A stretch of DNA of 12,586 nt, taken from NCBI GenBank assembly GCA_018364485.1, contig JAGZLX010000049.1, forward strand, positions 1 through 12,586, given 5' to 3'. Under the pieces are notes generated by a model that worked only from the letters and a program-made list of their open reading frames with translations, was not told the origin of the DNA and searched no databases. This document shows, piece after piece, positions 1-6,386 of the stretch. This DNA is from Granulicatella adiacens. Lineage in GTDB: Bacteria; Bacillota; Bacilli; Lactobacillales; Aerococcaceae. Both the position numbers and the translations under genes were made by a program. Every line of letters starts with the position of its first letter. Positions within the stretch are counted from its first letter, which is position 1.

Positions 1-1403
1 TCGACTTCTACTTCAAATCCGTTATTGTCACTGACGTTACGATACCATCTTCCACTACTCTTGATGGTTCTCTTTTGCGTTTCTAAATCTACAGAAATAA
101 ATCCATAACGATTCTTGTACGCATTATTCCAAGACCAGCAATCAAAAGCAGTCCATGTATGATATCCAAAACAGTTGCTACCTTCTTCAATCGCTTTATG
201 TAGCCAAGTGAGATGTTCTTCGTAAAATTCAATACGATACACATCATCGATGACTCCATTTTCTCCAATGAAGCGACCTTCGTTTTCCACACCCATCCCG
301 TTCTCACTAATGAACCATGGGATATTGCCATATTCTTCCTTCACAATCATGGCGATATCATAAATGGCTTTCGGGAAGATTTCCCATCCACGATATGGAT
401 TCATGCGACGTTCAGGCCATTCATACTCTTTAAAGTATTGATCTGGCATCCAAGGTGTTTTGTACTCCTCTGGATTTGGCTGCGCCTGAACACGTTTTGG
501 ATGATAGTAATTCACTCCAAGAAAATCGACTGTATTTTCTTGAATGAGCTGCAATTCATCTTCAGTATGACTCCATAACACGCAGTCCTCCTCTAATTTT
601 TTCACCAAGGTTTCAGGGAATGTTCCCTTCACCGCTGGATTCAAGAAGACTCTGTTAAAGAAATCATCTGTAAATTGACTTGCTGCTAAATCTTCTGGAG
701 AATCACTTCTTGGGTAAGCAGGCGTTAAGTTTAAAATAATCCCAATCTCGCCATCCAATCCTAACGAGTGATAGAGTTGAGTCACTTTAGCACTTGCAAG
801 ATTTAGATTATAAATCACTTGAATAGCTTCTTTCCCTTTCCCTTTTAGGTTTGGATAATGGAATGCATATAAGTATCCTGCTTCCGGAATAACCATTGGC
901 TCATTGAAAGTTGTCCAATAACGAATCTTATCGCCAAAACATTCGAACGCAGTCTTTGCAAACTTCACGAATAAGTCCACGACATGTTTACTTTCCCAAC
1001 CGCCGTATTGTTGAAGCAATTCAACTGGCAAATCGAAATGATGTAAATTCAACACCAATTCAATGTTGTTTTTCTTTGCTTCTTCAATAACAGCGTTGTA
1101 AAATTCCACAGCCTTTGGATCAGCTTCACCCGTTTCGAAGTCTTTAATCAAACGGCTCCATTGAATCGATGTACGGAATGAATTAAATCCAATCTCTTTC
1201 ATCAAACGAAAATCTTCAGGATACGTATGATAAAAATCACTCGCCACATCTGGACCGACACCATTAAAAAAAGCTTCTGGATCAGTTCTAAACCAGTAAT
1301 CCATCACATTTTCATGTGCCTTATCGAATTGTCCTTCTGTCTGCGGTCCACTTGAAGCAGCACCCCACCAGAACCCTTGAGGGAAACGCAATTGTTTCTT
1401 CAT
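1..1403 (-). CDS. Glycoside hydrolase family 1, probable 6-phospho-beta-glucosidase (C-terminus cut by window edge)
   Basis: The reverse-strand frame is open from the ATG at 1401-1403 to the left edge (467 codons), and family members are about 470-490 residues, so only a short tail is missing. GH1 landmarks are present. An N-terminal FPQGFWWGAASSGPQTEG resembles the family's first strand. TFNEP (residues 165-169) carries the acid/base Glu168, and SENG (366-369) carries the nucleophile Glu367. Near the C-terminus, Ser424 in DCWSWNNAYKNRYG sits where plain beta-glucosidases have Glu and phospho-glycosidases have Ser, which argues for a phosphorylated substrate. It would then be a cytoplasmic enzyme splitting PTS-imported aryl- or disaccharide-6-phosphates. 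A strong ribosome site (AAAGGAGG) precedes the start. The gene diverges from the GntR regulator and shares its operator region. GH1 membership is near certain; the exact sugar (gluco, galacto or other) is not determined. Confidence 0.93.
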   Translation of the reverse strand, partial: MKKQLRFPQGFWWGAASSGPQTEGQFDKAHENVMDYWFRTDPEAFFNGVGPDVASDFYHTYPEDFRLMKEIGFNSFRTSIQWSRLIKDFETGEADPKAVEFYNAVIEEAKKNNIELVLNLHHFDLPVELLQQYGGWESKHVVDLFVKFAKTAFECFGDKIRYWTTFNEPMVIPEAGYLYAFHYPNLKGKGKEAIQVIYNLNLASAKVTQLYHSLGLDGEIGIILNLTPAYPRSDSPEDLAASQFTDDFFNRVFLNPAVKGTFPETLVKKLEEDCVLWSHTEDELQLIQENTVDFLGVNYYHPKRVQAQPNPEEYKTPWMPDQYFKEYEWPERRMNPYRGWEIFPKAIYDIAMIVKEEYGNIPWFISENGMGVENEGRFIGENGVIDDVYRIEFYEEHLTWLHKAIEEGSNCFGYHTWTAFDCWSWNNAYKNRYGFISVDLETQKRTIKSSGRWYRNVSDNNGFEVEV

Positions 1404-1418
1404 AATTAACCTCCTTTC

Positions 1419-1432
1419 TGTAAGCTCTTTCA
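1419..1432. promoter_or_regulatory. Near-consensus catabolite-responsive element (cre) for CcpA
   Basis: TGTAAGCTCTTTCA matches the Bacillus-type cre consensus TGWAANCGNTNWCA at 13 of 14 positions on either strand. The only departure is in the central CG. It lies immediately downstream of the -10 box of the glycosidase promoter, over the predicted transcription start, which is a standard place for CcpA repression. The call rests on sequence match and position only. Confidence 0.5.
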
Positions 1433-1437
1433 CGTAT

Positions 1438-1465
1438 AGTATATCACAATTTAAATATTTGTCTA
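1438..1465 (-). promoter_or_regulatory. Promoter of the GH1 glycosidase gene
   Basis: Read on the reverse strand: a -35 TAGACA (complement of 1460-1465, 5 of 6 to TTGACA), a 16-base spacer, and a -10 TATACT (complement of 1438-1443) preceded by TGA, giving an extended -10. The -35 lies inside the palindromic operator at 1459-1470, so a bound repressor would block RNA polymerase directly. Confidence 0.7.
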
Positions 1466-1470
1466 GACAA
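1459..1470. promoter_or_regulatory. Palindromic operator for the adjacent GntR/UTRA regulator
   Basis: TTGTCTAGACAA is a perfect 12-base palindrome. It strongly resembles operators of HutC-subfamily GntR repressors (NagR/DasR-type sites are built around GTCTAGAC). It overlaps the -35 of the glycosidase promoter and lies about 30 bases upstream of the -35 of the gntR promoter. A looser half-site (ATTGTCGA) occurs at 1491-1498. That the neighbouring repressor binds here is an inference from the motif and the divergent arrangement. Confidence 0.75.
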
Positions 1471-1500
1471 TAATTATAAATAGTATTCAAATTGTCGATT

Positions 1501-1529
1501 TTGCCTATTCATTCTACATTTGTTATAAT
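1501..1529 (+). promoter_or_regulatory. Promoter of the gntR-manA unit
   Basis: A -10 TATAAT at 1524-1529 is preceded by TGT, forming an extended -10. Seventeen bases upstream is a weak -35, TTGCCT (1501-1506, 4 of 6). The ribosome site AAAGGA at 1545-1550 lies nine bases before the ATG at 1560. Confidence 0.75.
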
Positions 1530-1559
1530 ATAGCTAGTTTAGAGAAAGGATGACATTCG

Positions 1560-2288
1560 ATGAGCGTAAAGTATTTACAGATTTACCATGCGATTCGCGA
1601 AAAGATTTTAAGTAACGAATACGCCATTAACCATCAATTACCCGATGAAATCACATTAACGAAAGAATTTAATAGCAGTCGAATGACGGTCAAGAAAGCA
1701 TTAGACTTACTCGTTTCCGAAGGGCTTATCTTCAGAAAACGCGGCCAAGGTACCTTTGTCCTCTCTCGCGGTACGTCGAAGCGAAAACTTATTGTTCCAG
1801 AACGCGATATTAAAGGACTCACGAAAATTTCTGAGGATACACACTCTACTGTTGAATCCAAAATTATTCATTTTAAATTAGAGTTTGCTTCTGAATTCCT
1901 TGCAGAAAAATTACAAGTACCGGTGCAAAGTCCTGTTTATAATATTCATAGACTTCGTATCATCGACGGCAAACCATATGTATTAGAACAAACCTATATG
2001 AGTACCAGCGTCATTCCAGGAATTACCGAAGAAGTTCTATTAGACTCTATTTATCAATATATCGAAGGCAAACTAGGCTTACGCATCGCGAGTGCCACAA
2101 AAATCTTGCGTGCAGCGCCAAGTTCTGAAGATGAACAAAAATACTTACAATTACTTCCAACGGAGCCAGTCTTCGAAGTAGAACAAGTAGCCTACTTGGA
2201 TAATGGCACACCGTTTGAGTACTCGATTAGCCGACACAGATACGATCTATTTGAATTCAATTCATTCGCATTAAGACATTCTTCATAG
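1560..2288 (+). CDS. GntR-family (HutC subfamily) transcriptional regulator with UTRA domain
   Basis: The 242-residue product has the family's usual length. Residues 4-70 form the GntR winged helix-turn-helix; the recognition region reads SSRMTVKKALDLLVSEGLI and the wing RKRGQGTFV. Residues of roughly 95-236 form the UTRA effector domain (VYNIHRLRIIDGKPYVLEQTYM and PFEYSISRHRYDLFEF are typical), which in this subfamily binds a phosphorylated sugar. Family knowledge therefore predicts a cytoplasmic dimeric repressor released by a sugar-phosphate. The divergent glycosidase and the palindromic operator between the two genes make that glycosidase the likely target. The TAG stop overlaps the ribosome site of manA, implying co-transcription and probable translational coupling. 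The exact inducer is unknown. Confidence 0.93.
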   Translation: MSVKYLQIYHAIREKILSNEYAINHQLPDEITLTKEFNSSRMTVKKALDLLVSEGLIFRKRGQGTFVLSRGTSKRKLIVPERDIKGLTKISEDTHSTVESKIIHFKLEFASEFLAEKLQVPVQSPVYNIHRLRIIDGKPYVLEQTYMSTSVIPGITEEVLLDSIYQYIEGKLGLRIASATKILRAAPSSEDEQKYLQLLPTEPVFEVEQVAYLDNGTPFEYSISRHRYDLFEFNSFALRHSS

Positions 2289-2299
2289 GAGGCACAACG

Positions 2300-3253
2300 A
2301 TGACAACACCAATCTTTTTAAATGCCGTACTTCAAGAGAAAATTTGGGGCGGGACGAAATTGCATTCGCTCTTTAACTTCACTCTACCGTCTGACAAAAC
2401 CGGTGAGGCGTGGATTATTAGCGCGCATCCAAATGGGATTTCAACAATAAAAAGCCCTGCAGAATATGCAGGACTCGGGTTAGATGAACTCTATAAGACC
2501 CATCCAGAACTCTTCAATGGGCAACAATTAGCAAGTTTCCCTCTTCTTATTAAGTTACTCGATGCGTCCGATGACTTATCGATTCAAGTGCATCCAGATG
2601 ACGAGTATGCGCTAGAACATGAAGGCGAATATGGGAAGAATGAATGCTGGTATGTGGTTCAAGCTGAGCCAGGTTCAAAAATTGTCTATGGACATACGGC
2701 GATGACTCCTGAAGAATTTGCAACAAAAATCGACAATGAAGCTTGGAGCGAGCTATTTACCGAAGTTCCTGTGAAGGCGGGCGACTTCTTCGATGTACCA
2801 AGTGGCACGATTCACGCCATTGGTGGCGGTATTGTGATTCTTGAAACGCAACAAAATTCGGATACGACTTACCGCGTCTATGACTACAACCGTACTGACG
2901 ACGCTGGCAACCCTCGACCAATGCATATTCAACAAACAAAAGATGTCACAACCATTCCGCACAGTGTCCCAACAACCAATCAACAAGTAGTGACGACTGA
3001 CACTGGAACGAGAACGACTTTTGTGAAGAATAAATTCTTCACCGTTTGGAAATACGATATCAACGGCGACTATAGTGATGCCCTATCCTCTACTTATCAC
3101 CTTGTAACGGTGTTAGACGGAAAAGGAACGCTCACAGTCGACGGAACGCGGTATCCAATCCAAAAAGCAGATTCCTTTATTCTGCCTTCTGGAACACCAA
3201 TACTTCAGGTTAACGGATCTGTTCAATTGATCGTGTCTCAGTCAAACCAATAA
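2300..3253 (+). CDS. manA: Mannose-6-phosphate isomerase, class I (ManA)
   Basis: This cytoplasmic zinc enzyme interconverts mannose-6-phosphate and fructose-6-phosphate, feeding mannose into glycolysis or supplying mannose-6-phosphate. The 317 residues match the short Bacillus-type class I enzymes. Zinc ligands are visible as Gln96 and His98 in SIQVHPDDEYA, Glu115 in NECWYV, and His172 in SGTIHAIGGG. TYRVYDYNR (190-198) contains the conserved active-site Arg. The N-terminal KIWGG and SAHPNG segments are also typical. It starts 11 bases after the gntR stop, and its AGGAGG ribosome site (2287-2292) overlaps that stop, so the two genes form one unit. A manA gene in a unit headed by a beta-glycoside-type regulator suggests the regulon may handle a mannose-containing or mannose-yielding sugar. 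That link is inference. Confidence 0.96.
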   Translation: MTTPIFLNAVLQEKIWGGTKLHSLFNFTLPSDKTGEAWIISAHPNGISTIKSPAEYAGLGLDELYKTHPELFNGQQLASFPLLIKLLDASDDLSIQVHPDDEYALEHEGEYGKNECWYVVQAEPGSKIVYGHTAMTPEEFATKIDNEAWSELFTEVPVKAGDFFDVPSGTIHAIGGGIVILETQQNSDTTYRVYDYNRTDDAGNPRPMHIQQTKDVTTIPHSVPTTNQQVVTTDTGTRTTFVKNKFFTVWKYDINGDYSDALSSTYHLVTVLDGKGTLTVDGTRYPIQKADSFILPSGTPILQVNGSVQLIVSQSNQ

Positions 3254-3264
3254 AATAAATGCAA

Positions 3265-3298
3265 AAAGGTCAGCAGGGGAAACTCCTTGCTGACCTTT
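3265..3298. terminator. Bidirectional rho-independent terminator between manA and pepF
   Basis: A perfect 11-base-pair stem (AAAGGTCAGCA at 3265-3275 with TGCTGACCTTT at 3288-3298) has a short G/C-containing extension towards the loop. It is flanked by an A-run on the left and T-rich sequence on the right, so it can end transcription from both convergent genes. It sits 11 bases past the manA stop and just beyond the pepF stop. Confidence 0.9.
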
Positions 3299-3302
3299 AT
3301 TT

Positions 3303-5096
3303 TTATGCATTCAATTGTTTTGTAATGTCTACGATTTCGTCGATTAAACCACCGATTGTTGCAATCGTATCTTTAAGCGGTGCATCTGTAGAGACATCCA
3401 CGCCTGCTGCTTTGGCAAGCTCTTCTGCGCTCTTCGTTCCGCCCATCTTCAATACTTCCACCCAATTATTTGCGACACTTGAATCTTTTTGAATCATTTT
3501 CGCCACTTGTGTACCGATTGTTAACCCAGCTGAGTAAGTGTATGAGTAAAGTCCCATGTAATAGTGCGGTTGACGCATCCATGTTAACTCTGCGCCTTCT
3601 GTAAGAACCACTTCTGGTCCCCAGAATTTCGCCAATGTTTCTTTGAATAAATGATTCAATGTATCCGCGTCTAAGCTCTTACCTGCGTCCACTAAACGGT
3701 ATACTTCGCGTTGGAAGTACGCTTCTAATAAGTGAGTTACAAAGTTATGGTAGTAAGTTTTAGCAACCATTTGAGATGAAATCCAACGCTTCATACGTAA
3801 ATCATCTCCTGCTTTGTTCTTCAAGTAGAACTCAACCAATAATTCGTTTGTAGTTGATGGAGCTTCCACAAAGTACATACTTGGACGACCATCTAGAATA
3901 TTTTGGTGTTTATACGCTAATTGGAAGTGACCTGCGTGTCCTAATTCATGCGCGAGCGTCATGCAGTCATTCATATCTTCTGTAAAGAACATTAAGATAA
4001 ATGAGTTTGCTCCATAAGGTGATGAACAGAACGCACCTGTACGTTTGCCGATTGTCTCAGCGTAGTCGATCCAACGGTTGTCGAAGGCTTCCTTCATAAT
4101 CTTGAGATAATCTTCTCCTAAAGGTTCTAATCCTTCTAAGATGTATTGTTTTGCTTCGTCATACGTTACTTTGGCAGCGTATGTTGGGTCTACTTCAAGT
4201 TTCAAGTCTTCATAGCGCACTTCATCTAATTGATAGATTTCTTTCAATAGGCGTGCGAGTTTACGCATATGTGGCGCTAATTCTTCCATGATGACATCGA
4301 TTTGGCGATCGTACAATTCACGAGACACTTTTTGACGGTCTAATAAGTAATCGAACACTGAATCGAATCCACGCAATGTTGCCATTGTTTTTTCTTTTTG
4401 AATTTGTGTGTTATACGCTGAAGCTGTACTATATTGATATTTGCGTAATGTGTCGCTAAATACTTTGAACGCTTCACGACGGATTGCTGTATTTGGCTCT
4501 GATTGCATACGGCCTTCAAAGCTGTTGTATGTCATCGGAATCACTTGTCCGTCTGCTTCTACGTCTGGGAAATGAATATCTTTGAATTTAATATCGTTGT
4601 ACGCTTGGTAACCAGCATCCAATGTATTTCCTAAAGCAGCTAGGGTTGCTTCTACGTCTTTTGATAATAAATGTTTTTTATCTTCTAGGAGACGTTCGAT
4701 ATATAAAGCATCTTCTTTATTCGCGCGTGCTTCTTCTAATACTGCATCATCCAATTGGCTTAATTCAGATTCAAAGAAACTTAATTTGGCATCTAATCCA
4801 GCTAATACTGTACGTGTTTGTGCAGCACGTGTTTGTGATTCTTTATCTCTTGTATTCGCGCTCACTGCAAGGTTGCAGTACGCAGAAATTTTACCGCGTT
4901 GTTCTAATAAGGCACGGTAAGTTGCTAAACCAGCATTCACTTGGTGTGCAGTTGTAATGTTTCCTTCGTATTCCTTTTGGAAAGCATCTACTTTTCCTTT
5001 AAGGTCTTCTAACGCTTCGTTAAAAGCTTCTTCTGTTTCAAACAAATGCGTTAAGTCCCATGTTTGATTTACATCTACTTGACTTCTTTCAATCAT
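3303..5096 (-). CDS. pepF: Oligoendopeptidase F (peptidase family M3B)
   Basis: PepF is a cytoplasmic zinc metallopeptidase that cleaves oligopeptides of roughly 7-17 residues. I place the start at the ATG at 5094-5096, giving 597 residues, close to the ~600 of known PepF proteins. The N-terminus MIERSQVDVNQTWDLTHLF then aligns with the family start. An upstream in-frame ATG at 5145-5147 lies upstream of the -10 box and has no ribosome site; GGAG at 5104-5107 lies seven bases before the chosen ATG. The catalytic motif HELGH (His383, Glu384, His387; codons near 3950) is followed by the third ligand Glu411 in VEAPSTTNE. The typical C-terminal HYYMGLYSYTYSAGL segment is also present. The gene is monocistronic, bounded by its own promoter and the shared terminator with manA. 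Confidence 0.95.
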   Translation of the reverse strand: MIERSQVDVNQTWDLTHLFETEEAFNEALEDLKGKVDAFQKEYEGNITTAHQVNAGLATYRALLEQRGKISAYCNLAVSANTRDKESQTRAAQTRTVLAGLDAKLSFFESELSQLDDAVLEEARANKEDALYIERLLEDKKHLLSKDVEATLAALGNTLDAGYQAYNDIKFKDIHFPDVEADGQVIPMTYNSFEGRMQSEPNTAIRREAFKVFSDTLRKYQYSTASAYNTQIQKEKTMATLRGFDSVFDYLLDRQKVSRELYDRQIDVIMEELAPHMRKLARLLKEIYQLDEVRYEDLKLEVDPTYAAKVTYDEAKQYILEGLEPLGEDYLKIMKEAFDNRWIDYAETIGKRTGAFCSSPYGANSFILMFFTEDMNDCMTLAHELGHAGHFQLAYKHQNILDGRPSMYFVEAPSTTNELLVEFYLKNKAGDDLRMKRWISSQMVAKTYYHNFVTHLLEAYFQREVYRLVDAGKSLDADTLNHLFKETLAKFWGPEVVLTEGAELTWMRQPHYYMGLYSYTYSAGLTIGTQVAKMIQKDSSVANNWVEVLKMGGTKSAEELAKAAGVDVSTDAPLKDTIATIGGLIDEIVDITKQLNA

Positions 5097-5128
5097 ATTC
5101 TCACTCCACTTTCTAAAGTCGTACTCCC

Positions 5129-5158
5129 ATTGTACCACAGTTTTCATCTAATTTTCAG
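5129..5158 (-). promoter_or_regulatory. Promoter of pepF
   Basis: On the reverse strand, -10 TACAAT (complement of 5129-5134) is preceded by TGG, an extended -10. A weak -35, CTGAAA (complement of 5153-5158), lies 18 bases further upstream. Transcription would begin near 5122, leaving a leader of about 25 bases before the ATG at 5096. This fixes the pepF start, since the longer in-frame ATG at 5145-5147 would not be transcribed. Confidence 0.65.
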
Positions 5159-5176
5159 AAAACTTTAATTTAAATC

Positions 5177-5210
5177 AAAAAAAGTGTTACAGCCCTTCGA
5201 CTGTAACACT
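5177..5210 (-). terminator. Rho-independent terminator of the MltG-like/HTH operon
   Basis: A perfect 10-base-pair stem (AGTGTTACAG at 5183-5192 with CTGTAACACT at 5201-5210) and an eight-base loop are followed, on the reverse strand, by a T-run (A-run 5177-5183). It lies just after the stop at 5223. Confidence 0.92.
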
Positions 5211-5222
5211 CATTCATGTCTA

Positions 5223-5714
5223 TTATTGTAACGCTCCGATTGCACGAGCGATTTCTTCATTAGAACTTCCTGGTTTAATTTCGAAAGTACCAGTCCAGAT
5301 CTTATCAGCAATGTTATTTGTTGTTAAGTAATCTATGAACTCTTTAGCACTCTTAACTAAGCCCGCTTTTTCTAGTTTGTCGGCAACATCGTTTGATGAT
5401 TCGCCTTCTTCAACTGTAATAGATACAGGTTTTGAAGATTGTGTAGTTGCTGCTTCAGTTGTTGAAGCTTGTGAAGTAGCTTTAGCACTTGATGTAGACG
5501 CTTGGCTACCAGATTCTTTTTCAGCTAATAAAGACTCGTAAGCTGCTTTATAGCTTGCTTCATTTGCTCCTTCAGAAACGATTGGCAAATTCACTGCATC
5601 TAATTGGCTCTTTAATGATTGTGGTACGAAAGGCCAAATCACAGTAACCAATGCTAAAATTAACGCTGCTAATAAGAAGCCCATTCCTAAAGAACGAAAT
5701 TTCGTTTTACTCAT
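5223..5714 (-). CDS. Small membrane-anchored protein resembling the N-terminal (LysM-like) part of MltG/YceG
   Basis: The 163-residue product has one N-terminal membrane helix (about 10-29). A short region follows, then a Ser/Thr/Ala-rich linker (about 66-96) of the kind exposed outside the membrane. The C-terminal domain (about 97-163) has motifs such as VEEGESSNDVADKLEKAGLV, then GTFEIKPGSSNEEIARAI. These resemble the LysM-like substrate-positioning subdomain that precedes the catalytic domain in the endolytic transglycosylase MltG. The catalytic part of MltG, with its essential glutamate, is absent, so this cannot be a transglycosylase by itself. A perfect AAGGAGGA ribosome site precedes the ATG. 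It is the second gene of an operon, 11 bases after the HTH-membrane gene. A cell-wall-associated role is plausible but unproven; the MltG resemblance is by eye. Confidence 0.78.
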   Translation of the reverse strand: MSKTKFRSLGMGFLLAALILALVTVIWPFVPQSLKSQLDAVNLPIVSEGANEASYKAAYESLLAEKESGSQASTSSAKATSQASTTEAATTQSSKPVSITVEEGESSNDVADKLEKAGLVKSAKEFIDYLTTNNIADKIWTGTFEIKPGSSNEEIARAIGALQ

Positions 5715-5725
5715 GTTCTTCCTCC

Positions 5726-6193
5726 TTAATTTGCATCTGCTTCAAAATAGTTATCGATTACCAGTTGTACTGTTGAAACAGGTACGTTTAATTGTTCAGA
5801 AATTGATTCTACTGAATTACCGTGGCTGAATAATGTAATGATTTGTTGTTTTGTTACATTGTGTAAGCGACCAGATTCTTCTGCAGTTGCTTCTTCCACT
5901 GCTTCTGTTTGTTCAGCTACTGGTTCTGGTTTTTCAGCTACACGAACTTCAGCTGCTTTTGCAGCGCGAACTTCTTCGTAAGTTGGTTCAACTGATGGTC
6001 CTTTGTAAACAGTTGTCCCTTCTAATTCTTGAATTTTTTTCTTTAATGAATATACTTCACGGTTTAATTCTAATAAACCTTCTGCTAATTCATCGATTTC
6101 TTCTTCATTTTGGTTATCCTTTAAGAATAGTGAAATGAATAAGAAAAATACTGCTAATGCTAATAACGCGAGAACTACGACCCATACGTGCAT
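5726..6193 (-). CDS. Single-pass membrane protein with coiled coil and C-terminal helix-turn-helix domain
   Basis: I cannot name this gene. The 155-residue product shows four parts: a strongly hydrophobic helix at residues 3-24; an acidic heptad-like stretch at about 29-58 that should form a coiled coil; a low-complexity linker rich in Glu/Ala/Val (about 60-107); and a C-terminal segment (about 112-150). That last segment, VTKQQIITLFSHGNSVESIS followed by EQLNVPVSTVQLVIDNYFE, has the pattern of a resolvase or sigma-region-4-like HTH. The architecture recalls short Firmicutes proteins such as the SwrB/YlxL type, but that comparison is only architectural. The HTH should face the cytoplasm. It is the first gene of the operon with the MltG-like gene and has a clear promoter and a GAGGTG ribosome site. 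Confidence 0.8.
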   Translation of the reverse strand: MHVWVVVLALLALAVFFLFISLFLKDNQNEEEIDELAEGLLELNREVYSLKKKIQELEGTTVYKGPSVEPTYEEVRAAKAAEVRVAEKPEPVAEQTEAVEEATAEESGRLHNVTKQQIITLFSHGNSVESISEQLNVPVSTVQLVIDNYFEADAN

Positions 6194-6234
6194 TTTTTCA
6201 CCTCATTAAAATAATATTTTTTTCCTTTCATCCT

Positions 6235-6263
6235 ATTTTAAATAATGTTAGCCAAAATATCAA
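6235..6263 (-). promoter_or_regulatory. Promoter of the membrane-HTH/MltG-like operon
   Basis: On the reverse strand, -35 TTGATA (complement of 6258-6263, 5 of 6) and -10 TAAAAT (complement of 6235-6240, 5 of 6) are separated by exactly 17 bases. This is a near-consensus housekeeping sigma promoter. It leaves a leader of about 35 bases before the ATG at 6193. Confidence 0.75.
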
Positions 6264-6324
6264 GGTTCACGGCGAAGTTTATCATTTTGTTAACGAATTG
6301 AAACATTACAGACACTAGCTAAAA

Positions 6325-6377
6325 ACAAAAAAATCTTTACCCTCCAGTCCTTATTCAGGAATAAAAGGTAAAGATTT
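6325..6377 (-). terminator. Rho-independent terminator of the xpaC-telA operon
   Basis: A perfect 11-base-pair outer stem pairs AAATCTTTACC at 6331-6341 with GGTAAAGATTT at 6367-6377. It encloses a 25-base loop that can form a short inner hairpin (TCCT/AGGA). On the reverse strand a T-rich run follows (complement of the A-rich 6321-6333). It ends the operon nine bases past the stop at 6387. Confidence 0.88.
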
Positions 6378-6386
6378 CTGTCATGG

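Noticed and set aside
213..578. A 121-codon forward frame and an 80-codon reverse frame (89-331) at the left end
   Set aside because: Both lie within the GH1 gene, whose own reverse frame is open across the whole region with both catalytic glutamates in place. They are shadow frames.
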